This document shows positions 15,551-24,260 of a DNA stretch of 33,228 nucleotides, in pieces. Numbering within the stretch: position 1 is the first letter of the stretch; the number at the start of each line of letters is the position of its first letter. Under the pieces are notes generated by a model, which had not been told where the DNA came from, made no database searches, and saw nothing but the letters and a program-made list of their open reading frames with translations. Location of the stretch: contig JAHHQV010000027.1 of the NCBI GenBank assembly GCA_020026175.1, forward strand, positions 1-33,228. The letters run 5' to 3'. Source of the stretch: Phocaeicola sp. GTDB lineage: Bacteria; Bacteroidota; Bacteroidia; Bacteroidales; Bacteroidaceae. The translations under genes and the position numbers were made by a program.

Positions 15551-16512
15551 AATAATTTTTCTTTTTCGACGTCTAAGTACGGCAATTTTTCTTTTAGTAT
15601 ATCGATTTTTAACAGTATTTGACTTAAAAACTTTCTATATGATTCCGATTCGGGATTAAAAGGTCTGTGATTCAATCCACGCCGTATTTCTTCGCAATGT
15701 TTCATTATATCAAGTGTGGCCTTCGAAAAATATGTTTCAGTGAATTTCTCCCATATATATTCTACTGCCAAGTGTGACGGGTGAAACATATCGTCGGCAT
15801 AAAAACGATAGTCTCTCAGTTCGTCCATCATTATTTCATACGAAGGAAAATAATGGCAACAGTCCATCACGGAACAAATCTTGTCTATTGCCACAAGAAG
15901 CACCGACTTGTTTATCTGATTTCCATGCATCCCGTCTTTTGCATGACGTATCGGACTGACCGTAAATATGACATTCAAATCAGGATTTAATTTCTTCAGT
16001 GTATTAATCAGTGAAATATAGCTCGATACAATCTCATCTATTTCAAGAAGTTCGCAAGTAAAAAGTCTGCTACTTAGTTTATGACAATTTCCTACTATCC
16101 TACCATCCGAACTCCATCTGTACACTCTGGCTGTACCGAATGTAAGTATAAGCCATTTTGCCTTTCTTAAATTATCATATCCTAGTGAAAGTCTGTTATT
16201 TATATTATCCAGACACTCTTCTTTTACAGACGAAGAAAAAGAGCCGTGATGCATTATGCTGAACCACTGCCCTCCCGATTGCATAAGTTCGGTTCCGTCA
16301 TAAAGTCTGTTGCAGGATATTCTCGACAAAGCTTCGTATATAGACATAGGATTATATAGAATGCCAAACGGATTTCTATCGCAGATGAATTTGTTATCCG
16401 ACAATTTATTCCCTATATTTTCGGCAAAGCAAGAACCCATAAGCATTATTGTATCAGAATGTTTTATTTCATACTGAGACAAAGGCAGTTCTACTGTTGT
16501 TATAAGTTGCAT
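15526..16512 (-). CDS. GSCFA-domain protein (SGNH-hydrolase-like)
   Basis: The 328-residue protein carries the family name motif GSCFAENIG at residues 26-34, then FGILYNPMSI. It has no signal peptide, so it is probably cytosolic. The GSCFA family is related to SGNH/GDSL esterases: the first Ser (Ser27) would be the nucleophile. FTVSPIRHAKDGMHGN and DDMFHPSHLAVEYIWEKF look like the later blocks with the catalytic Asp/His pair (D-x-x-H-P-S). The substrate is unknown, but the overlap with murF-alr makes a cell-wall role reasonable. An in-frame ATG 30 nt upstream (16542) lies at or just before the predicted transcription start, so 16512 is preferred. Confidence 0.85.
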   Translation of the reverse strand: MQLITTVELPLSQYEIKHSDTIMLMGSCFAENIGNKLSDNKFICDRNPFGILYNPMSIYEALSRISCNRLYDGTELMQSGGQWFSIMHHGSFSSSVKEECLDNINNRLSLGYDNLRKAKWLILTFGTARVYRWSSDGRIVGNCHKLSSRLFTCELLEIDEIVSSYISLINTLKKLNPDLNVIFTVSPIRHAKDGMHGNQINKSVLLVAIDKICSVMDCCHYFPSYEIMMDELRDYRFYADDMFHPSHLAVEYIWEKFTETYFSKATLDIMKHCEEIRRGLNHRPFNPESESYRKFLSQILLKIDILKEKLPYLDVEKEKLLCQTLLKK

Positions 16513-16539
16513 AATAGTCTTATTTGTTATTTTTTGATA

Positions 16540-16547
16540 CAAATTTA
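16540..16547 (-). promoter_or_regulatory. -7 box for GSCFA/murF-alr
   Basis: The - strand reads TAAATTTG, matching TAnnTTTG, 27 nt before the ATG at 16512. It lies only 22 bp from the dxs -7 box on the other strand, so the two polymerase sites overlap. Confidence 0.6.
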
Positions 16548-16569
16548 GCCACTTTATACAGATTTATAG

Positions 16570-16577
16570 TAATTTTG
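16570..16577 (+). promoter_or_regulatory. -7 box for dxs-trkA
   Basis: TAATTTTG matches TAnnTTTG. Transcription should begin near 16584, which argues for the dxs ATG at 16607 rather than the one at 16586. Confidence 0.65.
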
Positions 16578-16606
16578 CATGATAAATGTTTTTATGCATA
16601 CAGATA

Positions 16607-18505
16607 ATGGAACTACACACTATATATAAATTCCTACAAGAAATAGATAGTCCGGAAGACCTTCGCAAACTTCCTGTAGAAGACATGCCAGAGGTTTGTT
16701 CTGAACTCAGAGATATGATTATTGATGAATTGTCGCGTAACCCTGGACATTTCGCATCGAGCCTTGGTGTCATAGAACTTACTGTAGCATTACATTATGT
16801 ATTCAACACTCCGTACGACAGAATTGTATGGGATGTGGGACATCAGGCTTATGCTCACAAGATACTTACTGGAAGACGTGACAGATTTTCTACCAACAGA
16901 AAGCTGAACGGACTTACACCTTTCCCATCGCCTTCGGAAAGCGAATATGACACTTTCACATGCGGACATGCCTCAAACTCTATTTCCGCTGCTTTGGGTA
17001 TGGCTGTGGCAGCAAGTCTGAAAAAAGAAAAAGACAGACATATAGTAGCTGTAATAGGTGATGGGTCAATGAGTGGAGGTCTGGCTTTTGAGGGCTTGAA
17101 CAATGCGTCATCTACTCCCAACAATCTTCTTATAATCCTAAACGACAACAATATGGCAATCGACCGCAGTGTAGGAGGCATGAAACAATACCTTCTTAAT
17201 CTTCACACTTCGGAAGGATATAACAAGATGAGGAACGTAATGTCCAGACAGATGGAGAAATGGGGATTGCTGAATGAGGAAAGAAAAAAATCAATAATAC
17301 GTTTCAACAACAGCATCAAATCACTAATAGCACAGCAGCAGAATATATTTGAGGGACTTAACATAAGATACTTCGGTCCTATAGACGGCAACGACACATT
17401 GGGGCTTATCAAAATCCTGAATGATATAAAAGAGATGAGAGGTCCTAAACTGCTACATATACATACTATAAAGGGAAAAGGATACAAACCTGCCGAAAGA
17501 AGTGCTACACTATGGCATGCACCTGGCAAGTTCAACAAAGAAACTGGGGAAAGAATAAAAACTTTTACAGAGGGACTTCCACCATTGTTTCAGGATGTAT
17601 TCGGAAATACGCTAGTAGAACTTGCCGAAAAGAATGACAAAATAGTGGGTATCACTCCTGCCATGCCTACAGGATGCTCAATGAATATCATGATGAAAGC
17701 TATGCCAGACAGAGTTTTCGATGTAGGTATAGCCGAAGGACATGCCGTAACCTTCTCGGCCGGTATGGCAAAAGACGGGATGTTGCCTTTCTGCAACATA
17801 TACTCATCATTCATGCAGAGAGCATACGACAATGTTATACATGATGTGGCTATACAAAAACTTAATATGGTGATGTGTCTTGACAGAGCTGGACTTGTGG
17901 GCGAAGACGGCGCAACACATCATGGAGTATTCGACATTGCTTACATGAGGTCGATACCTAACCTTACCGTTGCAGCGCCTATGGACGAACATGAGTTAAG
18001 AAAACTTATGTATACTGCACAACTACAGGATATGGGTCCGTTCGTCATAAGATACCCTAGAGGAAGAGGAGTGCTAACCGACTGGAAATGCGATTTGGAA
18101 CCAGTGGAAACAGGTAAAGGCAGAATGATCAAGAACGGAACTGACACTGCTGTCATATCTGTAGGGCCGCTGGGATACAAAGCCAAAGAAGCAATAGCAA
18201 GAGCCGAAAAAGACCTTAACATAAGTATAGCTCATTATGACCTAAGATTCATTAAACCTCTTGATGAAGAGATGCTGCAATCTATAGCAAACAAATTCGA
18301 CAAAGTCATGACAATAGAAGACGGAATACTTGCCGGAGGGGCAGGAAGTGCTATCATTGAATTCTTCAACGACAATGGATATAACGTACAAGTAAAACGT
18401 ATAGGAATAAAAGACAAATTCGTACAACATGGACCTGTAAGCGACCTTTATAGGATATGTGGACTTGACGAAGACGGAATTTATAAAGAGCTTATTAAAT
18501 TATAA
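16607..18505 (+). CDS. dxs: 1-deoxy-D-xylulose-5-phosphate synthase
   Basis: Dxs joins pyruvate and glyceraldehyde-3-phosphate, using thiamine diphosphate, as the first step of the MEP isoprenoid pathway. From this start the protein has 632 residues, normal for the family. It opens with the family pattern ID-SPEDLRKL. The TPP site is visible as GDGSMSGGLAFEGLNN (151-166) followed by ILNDNNMAID. WDVGHQAYAHKILTGR (about 75-90), the loop FGPIDGND, and the transketolase-like second half (AEGHAVTFSAGMAKDG, then DRAGLVGEDGATHHGVFD and RYPRG) complete the signature. An ATG seven codons upstream would leave almost no leader. It shares a transcript with trkA, which starts 15 nt after the stop. Confidence 0.95.
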   Translation: MELHTIYKFLQEIDSPEDLRKLPVEDMPEVCSELRDMIIDELSRNPGHFASSLGVIELTVALHYVFNTPYDRIVWDVGHQAYAHKILTGRRDRFSTNRKLNGLTPFPSPSESEYDTFTCGHASNSISAALGMAVAASLKKEKDRHIVAVIGDGSMSGGLAFEGLNNASSTPNNLLIILNDNNMAIDRSVGGMKQYLLNLHTSEGYNKMRNVMSRQMEKWGLLNEERKKSIIRFNNSIKSLIAQQQNIFEGLNIRYFGPIDGNDTLGLIKILNDIKEMRGPKLLHIHTIKGKGYKPAERSATLWHAPGKFNKETGERIKTFTEGLPPLFQDVFGNTLVELAEKNDKIVGITPAMPTGCSMNIMMKAMPDRVFDVGIAEGHAVTFSAGMAKDGMLPFCNIYSSFMQRAYDNVIHDVAIQKLNMVMCLDRAGLVGEDGATHHGVFDIAYMRSIPNLTVAAPMDEHELRKLMYTAQLQDMGPFVIRYPRGRGVLTDWKCDLEPVETGKGRMIKNGTDTAVISVGPLGYKAKEAIARAEKDLNISIAHYDLRFIKPLDEEMLQSIANKFDKVMTIEDGILAGGAGSAIIEFFNDNGYNVQVKRIGIKDKFVQHGPVSDLYRICGLDEDGIYKELIKL

Positions 18506-18520
18506 TAAAAAAGTAATAAA

Positions 18521-19861
18521 GTGAAAATTATCATAGCAGGCGCAGGTGCTGTAGGTACTCACCTGGCCAAACTATTATCAGGAGAAAACCAAGACATCAT
18601 ACTTATAGATGAAAATCAGGAAAAACTTGGAAATATGAGTAGTTCTCTCGACTTAATGACTGTAAATGACTCACCTACATCGATAAACTGCCTGAAAGAG
18701 GCTGGAGTGGCAGGTGCAGACCTGTTCATCGCAGTAACTCCTGACGAAAGCCGTAACATGACTGCATGTATGCTTGCAAACAATCTTGGTGCAAAAAAAA
18801 CAGTGGCACGTATAGACAACTACGAATATCTGCTGCCAAAACATAAAGAATTCTTCAATGGACTTGGAGTACATTCTCTTATCTATCCAGAAATGCTTGC
18901 TGCAAAAGAAATTGTAGATGCTGTGAGAATGAGCTGGATAAAACAATGGTGGGAATTTGCCGGAGGAGCTCTTATTATGATAGGTGTCAAGATGAGGGAA
19001 AACGCTGAAATTCTGAATGTACCGTTCCATAAGCTTGGAGGCAAAGACATACCGTTCCATATAGTTGCTATCAAGAGAGGAAACGAAACCATTATTCCAC
19101 GAGGAGATGACTATGTGAAACCAAATGACATAGTATACTTCACTACCACAAAGAAATATATACCATATATCAGAAAAATCACTGGCAGAGAACATGAAGC
19201 CGACGTAAGAAGTGTAATGATTATGGGAGGAGGACGCATTGCCGTACGCACGGCACAGTATCTGCCCGAATATATGAAAGTAAAGATAATAGAACAAAGT
19301 GAAACCAGATGCAACAGGCTGACAGAAGTGGTGGATGACGATGTGATGGTGATTAACGGCGACGGCCGTGATATGGAGCTTCTGATAGAAGAAGGCATAA
19401 AGAATACCGAAGCATTTGTAGCCCTCACCGGAAATGCAGAAACTAACATACTTGCCTGTCTGGCTGCAAAACGCATGGGAGTAAGCAAGACTGTAGCAGA
19501 AGTGGAAAATATTGACTATATAGGTATGGCAGAAAGCCTTGACATAGGTACGGTCATAAACAAAAAATACATTGCAGCCAGCCACATCTATCAGATGATG
19601 CTAAAAGCTGATGTATCTAACGTGAAGTGTCTTACATTTGCAAATGCCGATGTAGCAGAGTTTACAGTAAAGGAAGGATCGCGTATCACCAAAGGACAGA
19701 TCAAGGACATGGGACTGCCTAAAGGAGCTACCATCGGTGGGCTTATCAGAAACGGTGAAGGTATACTTGTGACAGGTAATACTACAATACAAAAAGAAGA
19801 TCATGTGGTGGTGTTCTGCCTTGGATCAATGATAAAAAAACTTGAAAAATTTTTCAGCTAA
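18521..19861 (+). CDS. trkA: Trk potassium uptake regulatory protein TrkA
   Basis: The 446-residue cytosolic protein has two RCK units, each with a Rossmann NAD-binding part and a TrkA-C part. The first begins at the very N-terminus (IIIAGAGAVGTHLAKLL, with the acidic LIDE after strand two); the second begins near residue 230 (VMIMGGGRIAVRTAQYL). Both end in TrkA-C-like segments (GGKDIPFHIVAIKRGNETI; LPKGATIGGLIRNGEGILV). The start is GTG at 18521. TrkA binds NAD(H)/nucleotides and gates the TrkH potassium channel. The channel gene is not in the window, although trkH commonly follows trkA in Bacteroidales by my recollection. It is co-transcribed with dxs. Confidence 0.92.
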   Translation: MKIIIAGAGAVGTHLAKLLSGENQDIILIDENQEKLGNMSSSLDLMTVNDSPTSINCLKEAGVAGADLFIAVTPDESRNMTACMLANNLGAKKTVARIDNYEYLLPKHKEFFNGLGVHSLIYPEMLAAKEIVDAVRMSWIKQWWEFAGGALIMIGVKMRENAEILNVPFHKLGGKDIPFHIVAIKRGNETIIPRGDDYVKPNDIVYFTTTKKYIPYIRKITGREHEADVRSVMIMGGGRIAVRTAQYLPEYMKVKIIEQSETRCNRLTEVVDDDVMVINGDGRDMELLIEEGIKNTEAFVALTGNAETNILACLAAKRMGVSKTVAEVENIDYIGMAESLDIGTVINKKYIAASHIYQMMLKADVSNVKCLTFANADVAEFTVKEGSRITKGQIKDMGLPKGATIGGLIRNGEGILVTGNTTIQKEDHVVVFCLGSMIKKLEKFFS

Positions 19862-19906
19862 TTGCTTTTTTAACACTATAAAAATTCAATTACCAAAAAT
19901 TAGTTC

Positions 19907-19914
19907 TACTTTTG
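19907..19914 (+). promoter_or_regulatory. -7 box for the 137-aa secreted protein
   Basis: TACTTTTG matches TAnnTTTG and ends 45 nt before the ATG at 19960. No -33 TTG is seen. It supports the downstream ORF being a real gene. Confidence 0.6.
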
Positions 19915-19959
19915 TAATCGTTTTCAAAAAAAACAATCAAGTAAAAAGAGTTTTTAGGT

Positions 19960-20373
19960 ATGATACATTGGATAAGAATAATATTATTGGGGGTATTGGC
20001 TTTCTTTATTTCCGTTACCGTTAATGGAAAAACTGCCTCTTGTGATATTACTCTTCCTTCAGAAGTTATAGAAGAATATAGCATTGACGAGGATTCGTAC
20101 CTTTTATCATCCGACATGTTCTATGCTGGACGTACTCTAAGCTATCTTTTGAAATCAAGAAGAATAAACGCCTCAGCAGCCTTTTGTCTGTTGAACACTT
20201 TAAGCAAAGACAATCAGAACAATAAACCAATTCTGCCTGCAATAATCACACAACACCATTTTTCATGCATGCCAAAATTTATTACAGGCAGATTTCTTTA
20301 TATAAATCCTCATTCACGTATTCCTCATCCAAAGAGTTATTATATCTTTGCTTTGAAGAAAATCATCATTTAA
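19960..20373 (+). CDS. Small secreted protein of unknown function
   Basis: The 137-residue protein begins with a clear signal peptide (hydrophobic run IILLGVLAFFISVTV, cleavage near residue 23 before KTASC), so it is likely periplasmic; the Cys is not in a lipobox. An acidic segment (EEYSIDEDSY) is followed by SSDMFYAGRTLSYLLKSRRINASAAFCLLN and a basic, His-rich C-terminal part with several prolines (INPHSRIPHPKSYY) ending in KKIII. I know no family. It has its own -7 box and lies between trkA and nuoA. The last 10 codons contain a perfect TAnnTTTG box that may start the nuo transcript, so the 3' end does double duty. Confidence 0.6.
   Translation: MIHWIRIILLGVLAFFISVTVNGKTASCDITLPSEVIEEYSIDEDSYLLSSDMFYAGRTLSYLLKSRRINASAAFCLLNTLSKDNQNNKPILPAIITQHHFSCMPKFITGRFLYINPHSRIPHPKSYYIFALKKIII
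20343..20350 (+). promoter_or_regulatory. Candidate nuo operon promoter inside the preceding gene
   Basis: TATCTTTG matches TAnnTTTG. If used, transcription starts near 20357 and gives nuoA a leader of about 160 nt, long for this region. The leader holds a 7-bp inverted repeat (AAGTGTA 20416-20422, TACACTT 20452-20458). No other exact -7 box lies between it and the nuoA start; TACACTTG at 20452 has one mismatch. Confidence 0.45.
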
Positions 20374-20517
20374 CCTAGGACAGAACGTCCGTCTTTTTCT
20401 TGTGTTATGCAGAAGAAGTGTAAGCGAACACCATTTTTTATTATCTGCATATACACTTGTCATGAAAAAAACAACAGAACTAAAAATAAAGATTTAAAAA
20501 CTAAAAACTCAAAACAT

Positions 20518-20868
20518 ATGTTTTTTATTTTTCTTATCGTAGTAATTCTTACTGCGGTAGCACTCGTCGTAGCAGCAATGACTATAGCCCGACTCGTAGC
20601 TCCGCGGTCTTTCAACCCTCAGAAGGGAGAACCATACGAATGTGGTATTCCTACAAGAGGTGACTCATGGGTACAGTTCCGTGCAGGTTACTACCTGTTT
20701 GCCATTCTGTTTCTTATGTTCGACATAGAAACAGTATTCCTCTTCCCATGGGCAGTAGTGGTAGCCGAGGTCGGTCCTTATGCCTTGGTCAGTATAACAG
20801 TTTTCTTACTTATTTTGGTTTTAGGTCTGGCTTATGCCTGGAAGAAAGGAGCACTTGAATGGAAATAA
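20518..20868 (+). CDS. nuoA: NADH-quinone oxidoreductase-type subunit A
   Basis: The 116-residue subunit is part of the proton-pumping membrane arm. It has three hydrophobic helices and the family's conserved loop NPQKGEPYECGIPTRGDSWVQFR with the redox-state-sensitive Cys, then YYLFAILFLMFDIETVFLFPWA. The C-terminal KKGALEWK is typical of Bacteroidetes NuoA. A longer reading from 20407 would add a hydrophilic Lys/Asn-rich stretch not found in the family, so the ATG at 20518 is used. The stop overlaps nuoB by 10 nt, so translation is coupled. This is the first gene of a ten-gene run ending at 30465. Confidence 0.95.
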   Translation: MFFIFLIVVILTAVALVVAAMTIARLVAPRSFNPQKGEPYECGIPTRGDSWVQFRAGYYLFAILFLMFDIETVFLFPWAVVVAEVGPYALVSITVFLLILVLGLAYAWKKGALEWK

Positions 20869-21467
20869 AAAAAATTACTTCCATACGAAATATGGAATAC
20901 GAAGACTTCAAGAACAACGATTACTTGGAGCGAATGGTTGAAGAACTTAACCGAGACGGAGCTGGCATCATCCTAAGTACCATAGACGAAGTGATAAACT
21001 GGGGACGAAGCAATTCGTTGTGGTCTCTTACTTTTGGTACTAGTTGTTGTGCAATAGAATTCATGTCTTTGGGAGCAGCGCGCTATGACATGGCACGATT
21101 CGGATTCGAAGTGACACGTAATTCTCCACGTCAGGCAGACATGATTATGGTGCTTGGTACAATCACCTATCGTATGGCTCCTGTACTGAAACGCCTTTAC
21201 GACCAGATGGCTGAACCGAAATATGTTGTGGCAGTAGGTGGATGTACAATAAGCGGAGGACCTTTCATCAAGTCTTATCATGTGGTAAACGGCATCGACA
21301 AAATTATACCTGTGGATGTATTCATCCCCGGATGTCCTCCACGACCTGAAGCCTTCTTCTATGGCATGATGCAGCTACAGCGCAAGATAAAGGCTGAAAA
21401 ATTCCTTGGAGGTAAAAACAGAAAAATGAAGAAAAATGAAAATTTAAGTTCGGGAGATAAAGAATGA
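20859..21467 (+). CDS. nuoB: NADH-quinone oxidoreductase-type subunit B
   Basis: The 202-residue subunit carries the N2 iron-sulfur cluster, which passes electrons to quinone. The four ligands are visible as the pair Cys63-Cys64 (GTSCCAIEFM), Cys129 (VGGCTISGGPF) and Cys159 (PGCPPRPEAF). Other landmarks are RNSPRQADMIMVLGTI and YHVVNGIDKIIPVDV. The last 20 residues are a Lys/Asn-rich tail without known role. The ATG at 20859 lies inside the end of nuoA and the stop overlaps the nuoCD start in an ATGA. A shorter start at 20892 is possible but less likely, because relatives have a similar N-terminal extension. Confidence 0.95.
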   Translation: MEIKKITSIRNMEYEDFKNNDYLERMVEELNRDGAGIILSTIDEVINWGRSNSLWSLTFGTSCCAIEFMSLGAARYDMARFGFEVTRNSPRQADMIMVLGTITYRMAPVLKRLYDQMAEPKYVVAVGGCTISGGPFIKSYHVVNGIDKIIPVDVFIPGCPPRPEAFFYGMMQLQRKIKAEKFLGGKNRKMKKNENLSSGDKE

Positions 21468-23065
21468 TGGAAGAAATAAAAAGTCAAACAAACCCTGTAG
21501 CCGACAATGTAGTTATTGTAAGTACAGACGAACTTGTAAAAAAAACAGAGGAACTGAGAAGCAGAAAGGTTTCTCCTATGGATTACCTGCACGACATAGT
21601 GGGTATGGACTGGGGAGAAGAAGGTCTTGGAGCTCTTTACTATATGGAAAGTACTGAAACTGGAGAAAGAACAGTGCTGAAATGTGTTGCCAACGACAGA
21701 GAAAACCCTTTTATACCATCTGTTTCACATATCTGGAAAACAGCAGAAATAAAAGAACGCGAAGTGTTCGACTTTTTCGGGGTAAAATTTACAGGCAATC
21801 CAGACATGCGACGCCTTTTCTTGCGTGAAGACTGGAAAGGTTATCCTCTACGCAAGGATTACGACATGAATTCCAATCCTCTCAATCTCGACAACGAAGA
21901 GAATGCAGATGTCACCGAAGAATATTTCATTACACCTGACGGGAAAATAGAGGGAAAGGAAAACGTGATATTCGGAAAAGAGGAATTTGTGGTAAACATA
22001 GGTCCACAGCATCCTTCAACTCACGGAGTATTGCGTATGCGTACTGCTATAGACGGTGAAGTGATATGCAAAATTGACCCTATACTGGGATATATACACC
22101 GTGGTATAGAGAAGATAAGCGAACAGATGAACTACCGTCAGACATTGGCCATGACAGACCGTCTGGACTACCTAAGCGCACACCAGAACCGTCATGCGCT
22201 ATGTATATGTATAGAAAAGGCAGCGGGAATAGAAGTTCCACTACGCGCACAATACATACGTACCATAATGGACGAACTTCAGAGAATAGACTCACACTTA
22301 CTCTTCTATTCATGCCTTGTAATGGATATGGGAGGACTTACACCTTTCTTCTACGGATTCAGAGAAAGAGAAAAGATCCTTTCAATAATGGAAGATACTA
22401 CAGGTGGACGATTGATACAGAACTACAATATGATAGGCGGTGTACAAGCCGACATACAGCCTGACTTCTGCAAAAAAGTGAAAGAGTTTATCAAACACCT
22501 TAGAAATGTGATAAAAGATTATCATGACATCTTTACCGGAAATATCATTGCTCGCGAAAGACTTATAGGTGTAGGAGTTCTGTCGAAAGAAGATGCCATT
22601 TCATTAGGAGCCACAGGTGGTACCGGACGAGCTTCGGGATGGGCTAACGATGTGAGAAAGCGTCATCCTTATGCCATGTACGATAAAGTGGAATTCCGTG
22701 AGATAGTTTATCAAGAAGGCGACAGCTTTGCACGATATATGGTACGTATGGACGAGATTATGGAGTCATGCCACATCATTGAACAGCTTATCGACAATAT
22801 CCCTGAAGGTGATTTTAAGACGAAGACTAAGCCTATAATAAAACTGCCGGAAGGTAATTTCTCTACTTCAGTGGAAAGCAGCCGTGGTGAGTTTGGCGTA
22901 ATGATAGAAAGTCACGGCGACAAGAGTCCTTACAGACTTCACTACCGTTCTACCGGACTCCCTTTGGTGGATGCTATGGATACCGTATGCCGCGGACAGA
23001 AGATAGCCGACCTTATAGCCATAGGCGGTACACTGGATTTCGTCATCCCCGATATTGACAGATAA
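21464..23065 (+). CDS. nuoC/nuoD: Fused NADH-quinone oxidoreductase-type subunit C/D
   Basis: The 533-residue protein joins two peripheral-arm subunits. Residues about 20-150 are NuoC-like (30-kDa): MDYLHDIVGMDW, HIWKTAEIKEREVFDFFGV and LFLREDWKGYPLRKDY. Residues about 165-533 are NuoD-like (49-kDa), forming the quinone pocket with NuoB: FVVNIGPQHPSTHGVLR, GYIHRGIEK, MTDRLDYLSAHQN, GATGGTGRASGWANDVRK and the ending IGGTLDFVIPDIDR. The fusion is known in Bacteroidetes and in some Proteobacteria. The start overlaps the nuoB stop. NuoD is related to [NiFe]-hydrogenase large subunits but lacks the nickel cysteines, as expected. Confidence 0.95.
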   Translation: MMEEIKSQTNPVADNVVIVSTDELVKKTEELRSRKVSPMDYLHDIVGMDWGEEGLGALYYMESTETGERTVLKCVANDRENPFIPSVSHIWKTAEIKEREVFDFFGVKFTGNPDMRRLFLREDWKGYPLRKDYDMNSNPLNLDNEENADVTEEYFITPDGKIEGKENVIFGKEEFVVNIGPQHPSTHGVLRMRTAIDGEVICKIDPILGYIHRGIEKISEQMNYRQTLAMTDRLDYLSAHQNRHALCICIEKAAGIEVPLRAQYIRTIMDELQRIDSHLLFYSCLVMDMGGLTPFFYGFREREKILSIMEDTTGGRLIQNYNMIGGVQADIQPDFCKKVKEFIKHLRNVIKDYHDIFTGNIIARERLIGVGVLSKEDAISLGATGGTGRASGWANDVRKRHPYAMYDKVEFREIVYQEGDSFARYMVRMDEIMESCHIIEQLIDNIPEGDFKTKTKPIIKLPEGNFSTSVESSRGEFGVMIESHGDKSPYRLHYRSTGLPLVDAMDTVCRGQKIADLIAIGGTLDFVIPDIDR

Positions 23066-23153
23066 CAAAACAGCTTTCGCATTCAGTTTATCACAGACGC
23101 GATTAATCTAATGCAAGAGTATATTTAACACATACAATAAACTATACACAATT

Positions 23154-24242
23154 ATGTTCGACTATTATAATTTAACCCCTCTGCTCAGAAGCATCCATGC
23201 CTTTATGTGTGGGATAATGCCCGAATGGCTTGCCATGACTATAGAAGGAATAGCAGTGGGACTATTCATAATGATTATGTATGCAATACTAGCCATAATC
23301 CTTATATATATGGAACGTAAGGTCTGTGCAACATTCCAGTGCCGTATCGGTCCCAACCGTGTGGGAGGAAAAGGAGGTTTGCTACAGGTACCTGCCGACG
23401 TAATAAAAATCCTTACAAAAGAAATCATCTATCTGAAAGACAATGACAAGTTTCTTTATGGTCTTGCACCTTTTCTGGTAATAACAGCATCAATCCTTAC
23501 ATTCTCATGCTTGCCTTGGAACAAAGGAGGTGAGATTTTACACATGGATATAGGTATATTCTTTGTTTTGGCAGCCTCATCAATAGGTGTGCTTGGTATA
23601 CTGCTTGCCGGATGGAGCAGCAATAGCAAATACACTCTTATCGGTGCAGTACGAAGCGGAGCCATGATTATCAGCTATGAATTGTCAATAGGCATCAGCG
23701 TACTTACCATGGTTATATTGAGCGGTGCCATGGACATTCAGGCTATAGTAAGCAACCAGTCGGACGGATGGAACATTTTCAAGGGACATATACCTGCACT
23801 TATGGCTTTTATCATCTATCTTATAGCAGGCAACGCCGAGGCAAACCGTGCGCCTTTCGATCTTGCCGAAGCTGAACAAGAACTTACAGCCGGCTACCAT
23901 ACAGAATACTCTGGTATGCACTTCGGATTTTTCTATCTTGCTGAATACCTCAACCTGTTCATCACGGCAGGTATAGCTGTGACATTATTTCTTGGAGGAT
24001 GGATGCCTCTGCACATCAGTGGTCTGGATGCCTTCAACGCAATAATGGATTATATTCCAGGAGTTATATGGTTCGTGGGAAAAACATTCTTCATAGTCTT
24101 CATCCTTATGTGGATAAGATGGACTTTTCCGCGTCTGCGTATTGACCAGGTACTTATCCTTGAATGGAAATACCTGATGCCTCTATCGCTTTTCGTACTT
24201 CTGCTGATGACTGTATGCAAGGTATTCGGTTGGGTATTCTAA
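23154..24242 (+). CDS. nuoH: NADH-quinone oxidoreductase-type subunit H
   Basis: The 362-residue membrane subunit links the quinone site to the pump arm. About eight transmembrane helices are visible. Hallmarks are ERKVCATFQCRIGPNRVGGKGGLLQ in the first loop, NRAPFDLAEAEQELTAGYHTEYSGM (acidic quinone-channel loop) and FLGGW. The first 30 residues are less conserved. An 88-nt gap with no promoter match separates it from nuoCD, the largest gap in the operon. Confidence 0.95.
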   Translation: MFDYYNLTPLLRSIHAFMCGIMPEWLAMTIEGIAVGLFIMIMYAILAIILIYMERKVCATFQCRIGPNRVGGKGGLLQVPADVIKILTKEIIYLKDNDKFLYGLAPFLVITASILTFSCLPWNKGGEILHMDIGIFFVLAASSIGVLGILLAGWSSNSKYTLIGAVRSGAMIISYELSIGISVLTMVILSGAMDIQAIVSNQSDGWNIFKGHIPALMAFIIYLIAGNAEANRAPFDLAEAEQELTAGYHTEYSGMHFGFFYLAEYLNLFITAGIAVTLFLGGWMPLHISGLDAFNAIMDYIPGVIWFVGKTFFIVFILMWIRWTFPRLRIDQVLILEWKYLMPLSLFVLLLMTVCKVFGWVF

Positions 24243-24260
24243 ACTAAAATTTTAAATGAA

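Noticed and set aside
18671..19585. 304-residue - strand open frame across trkA
   Set aside because: It is the antisense shadow of trkA, with a Cys/Tyr/His-rich composition and no family features.
20383..20400. Terminator between the 137-aa gene and nuoA (GGAC/GTCC hairpin with T-run)
   Set aside because: The stem is only 4 bp, too weak to call.
20407..20517. N-terminal extension of NuoA by 37 residues
   Set aside because: The stretch is Lys/Asn-rich and unlike the family; NuoA is normally about 116 residues starting with a transmembrane helix.
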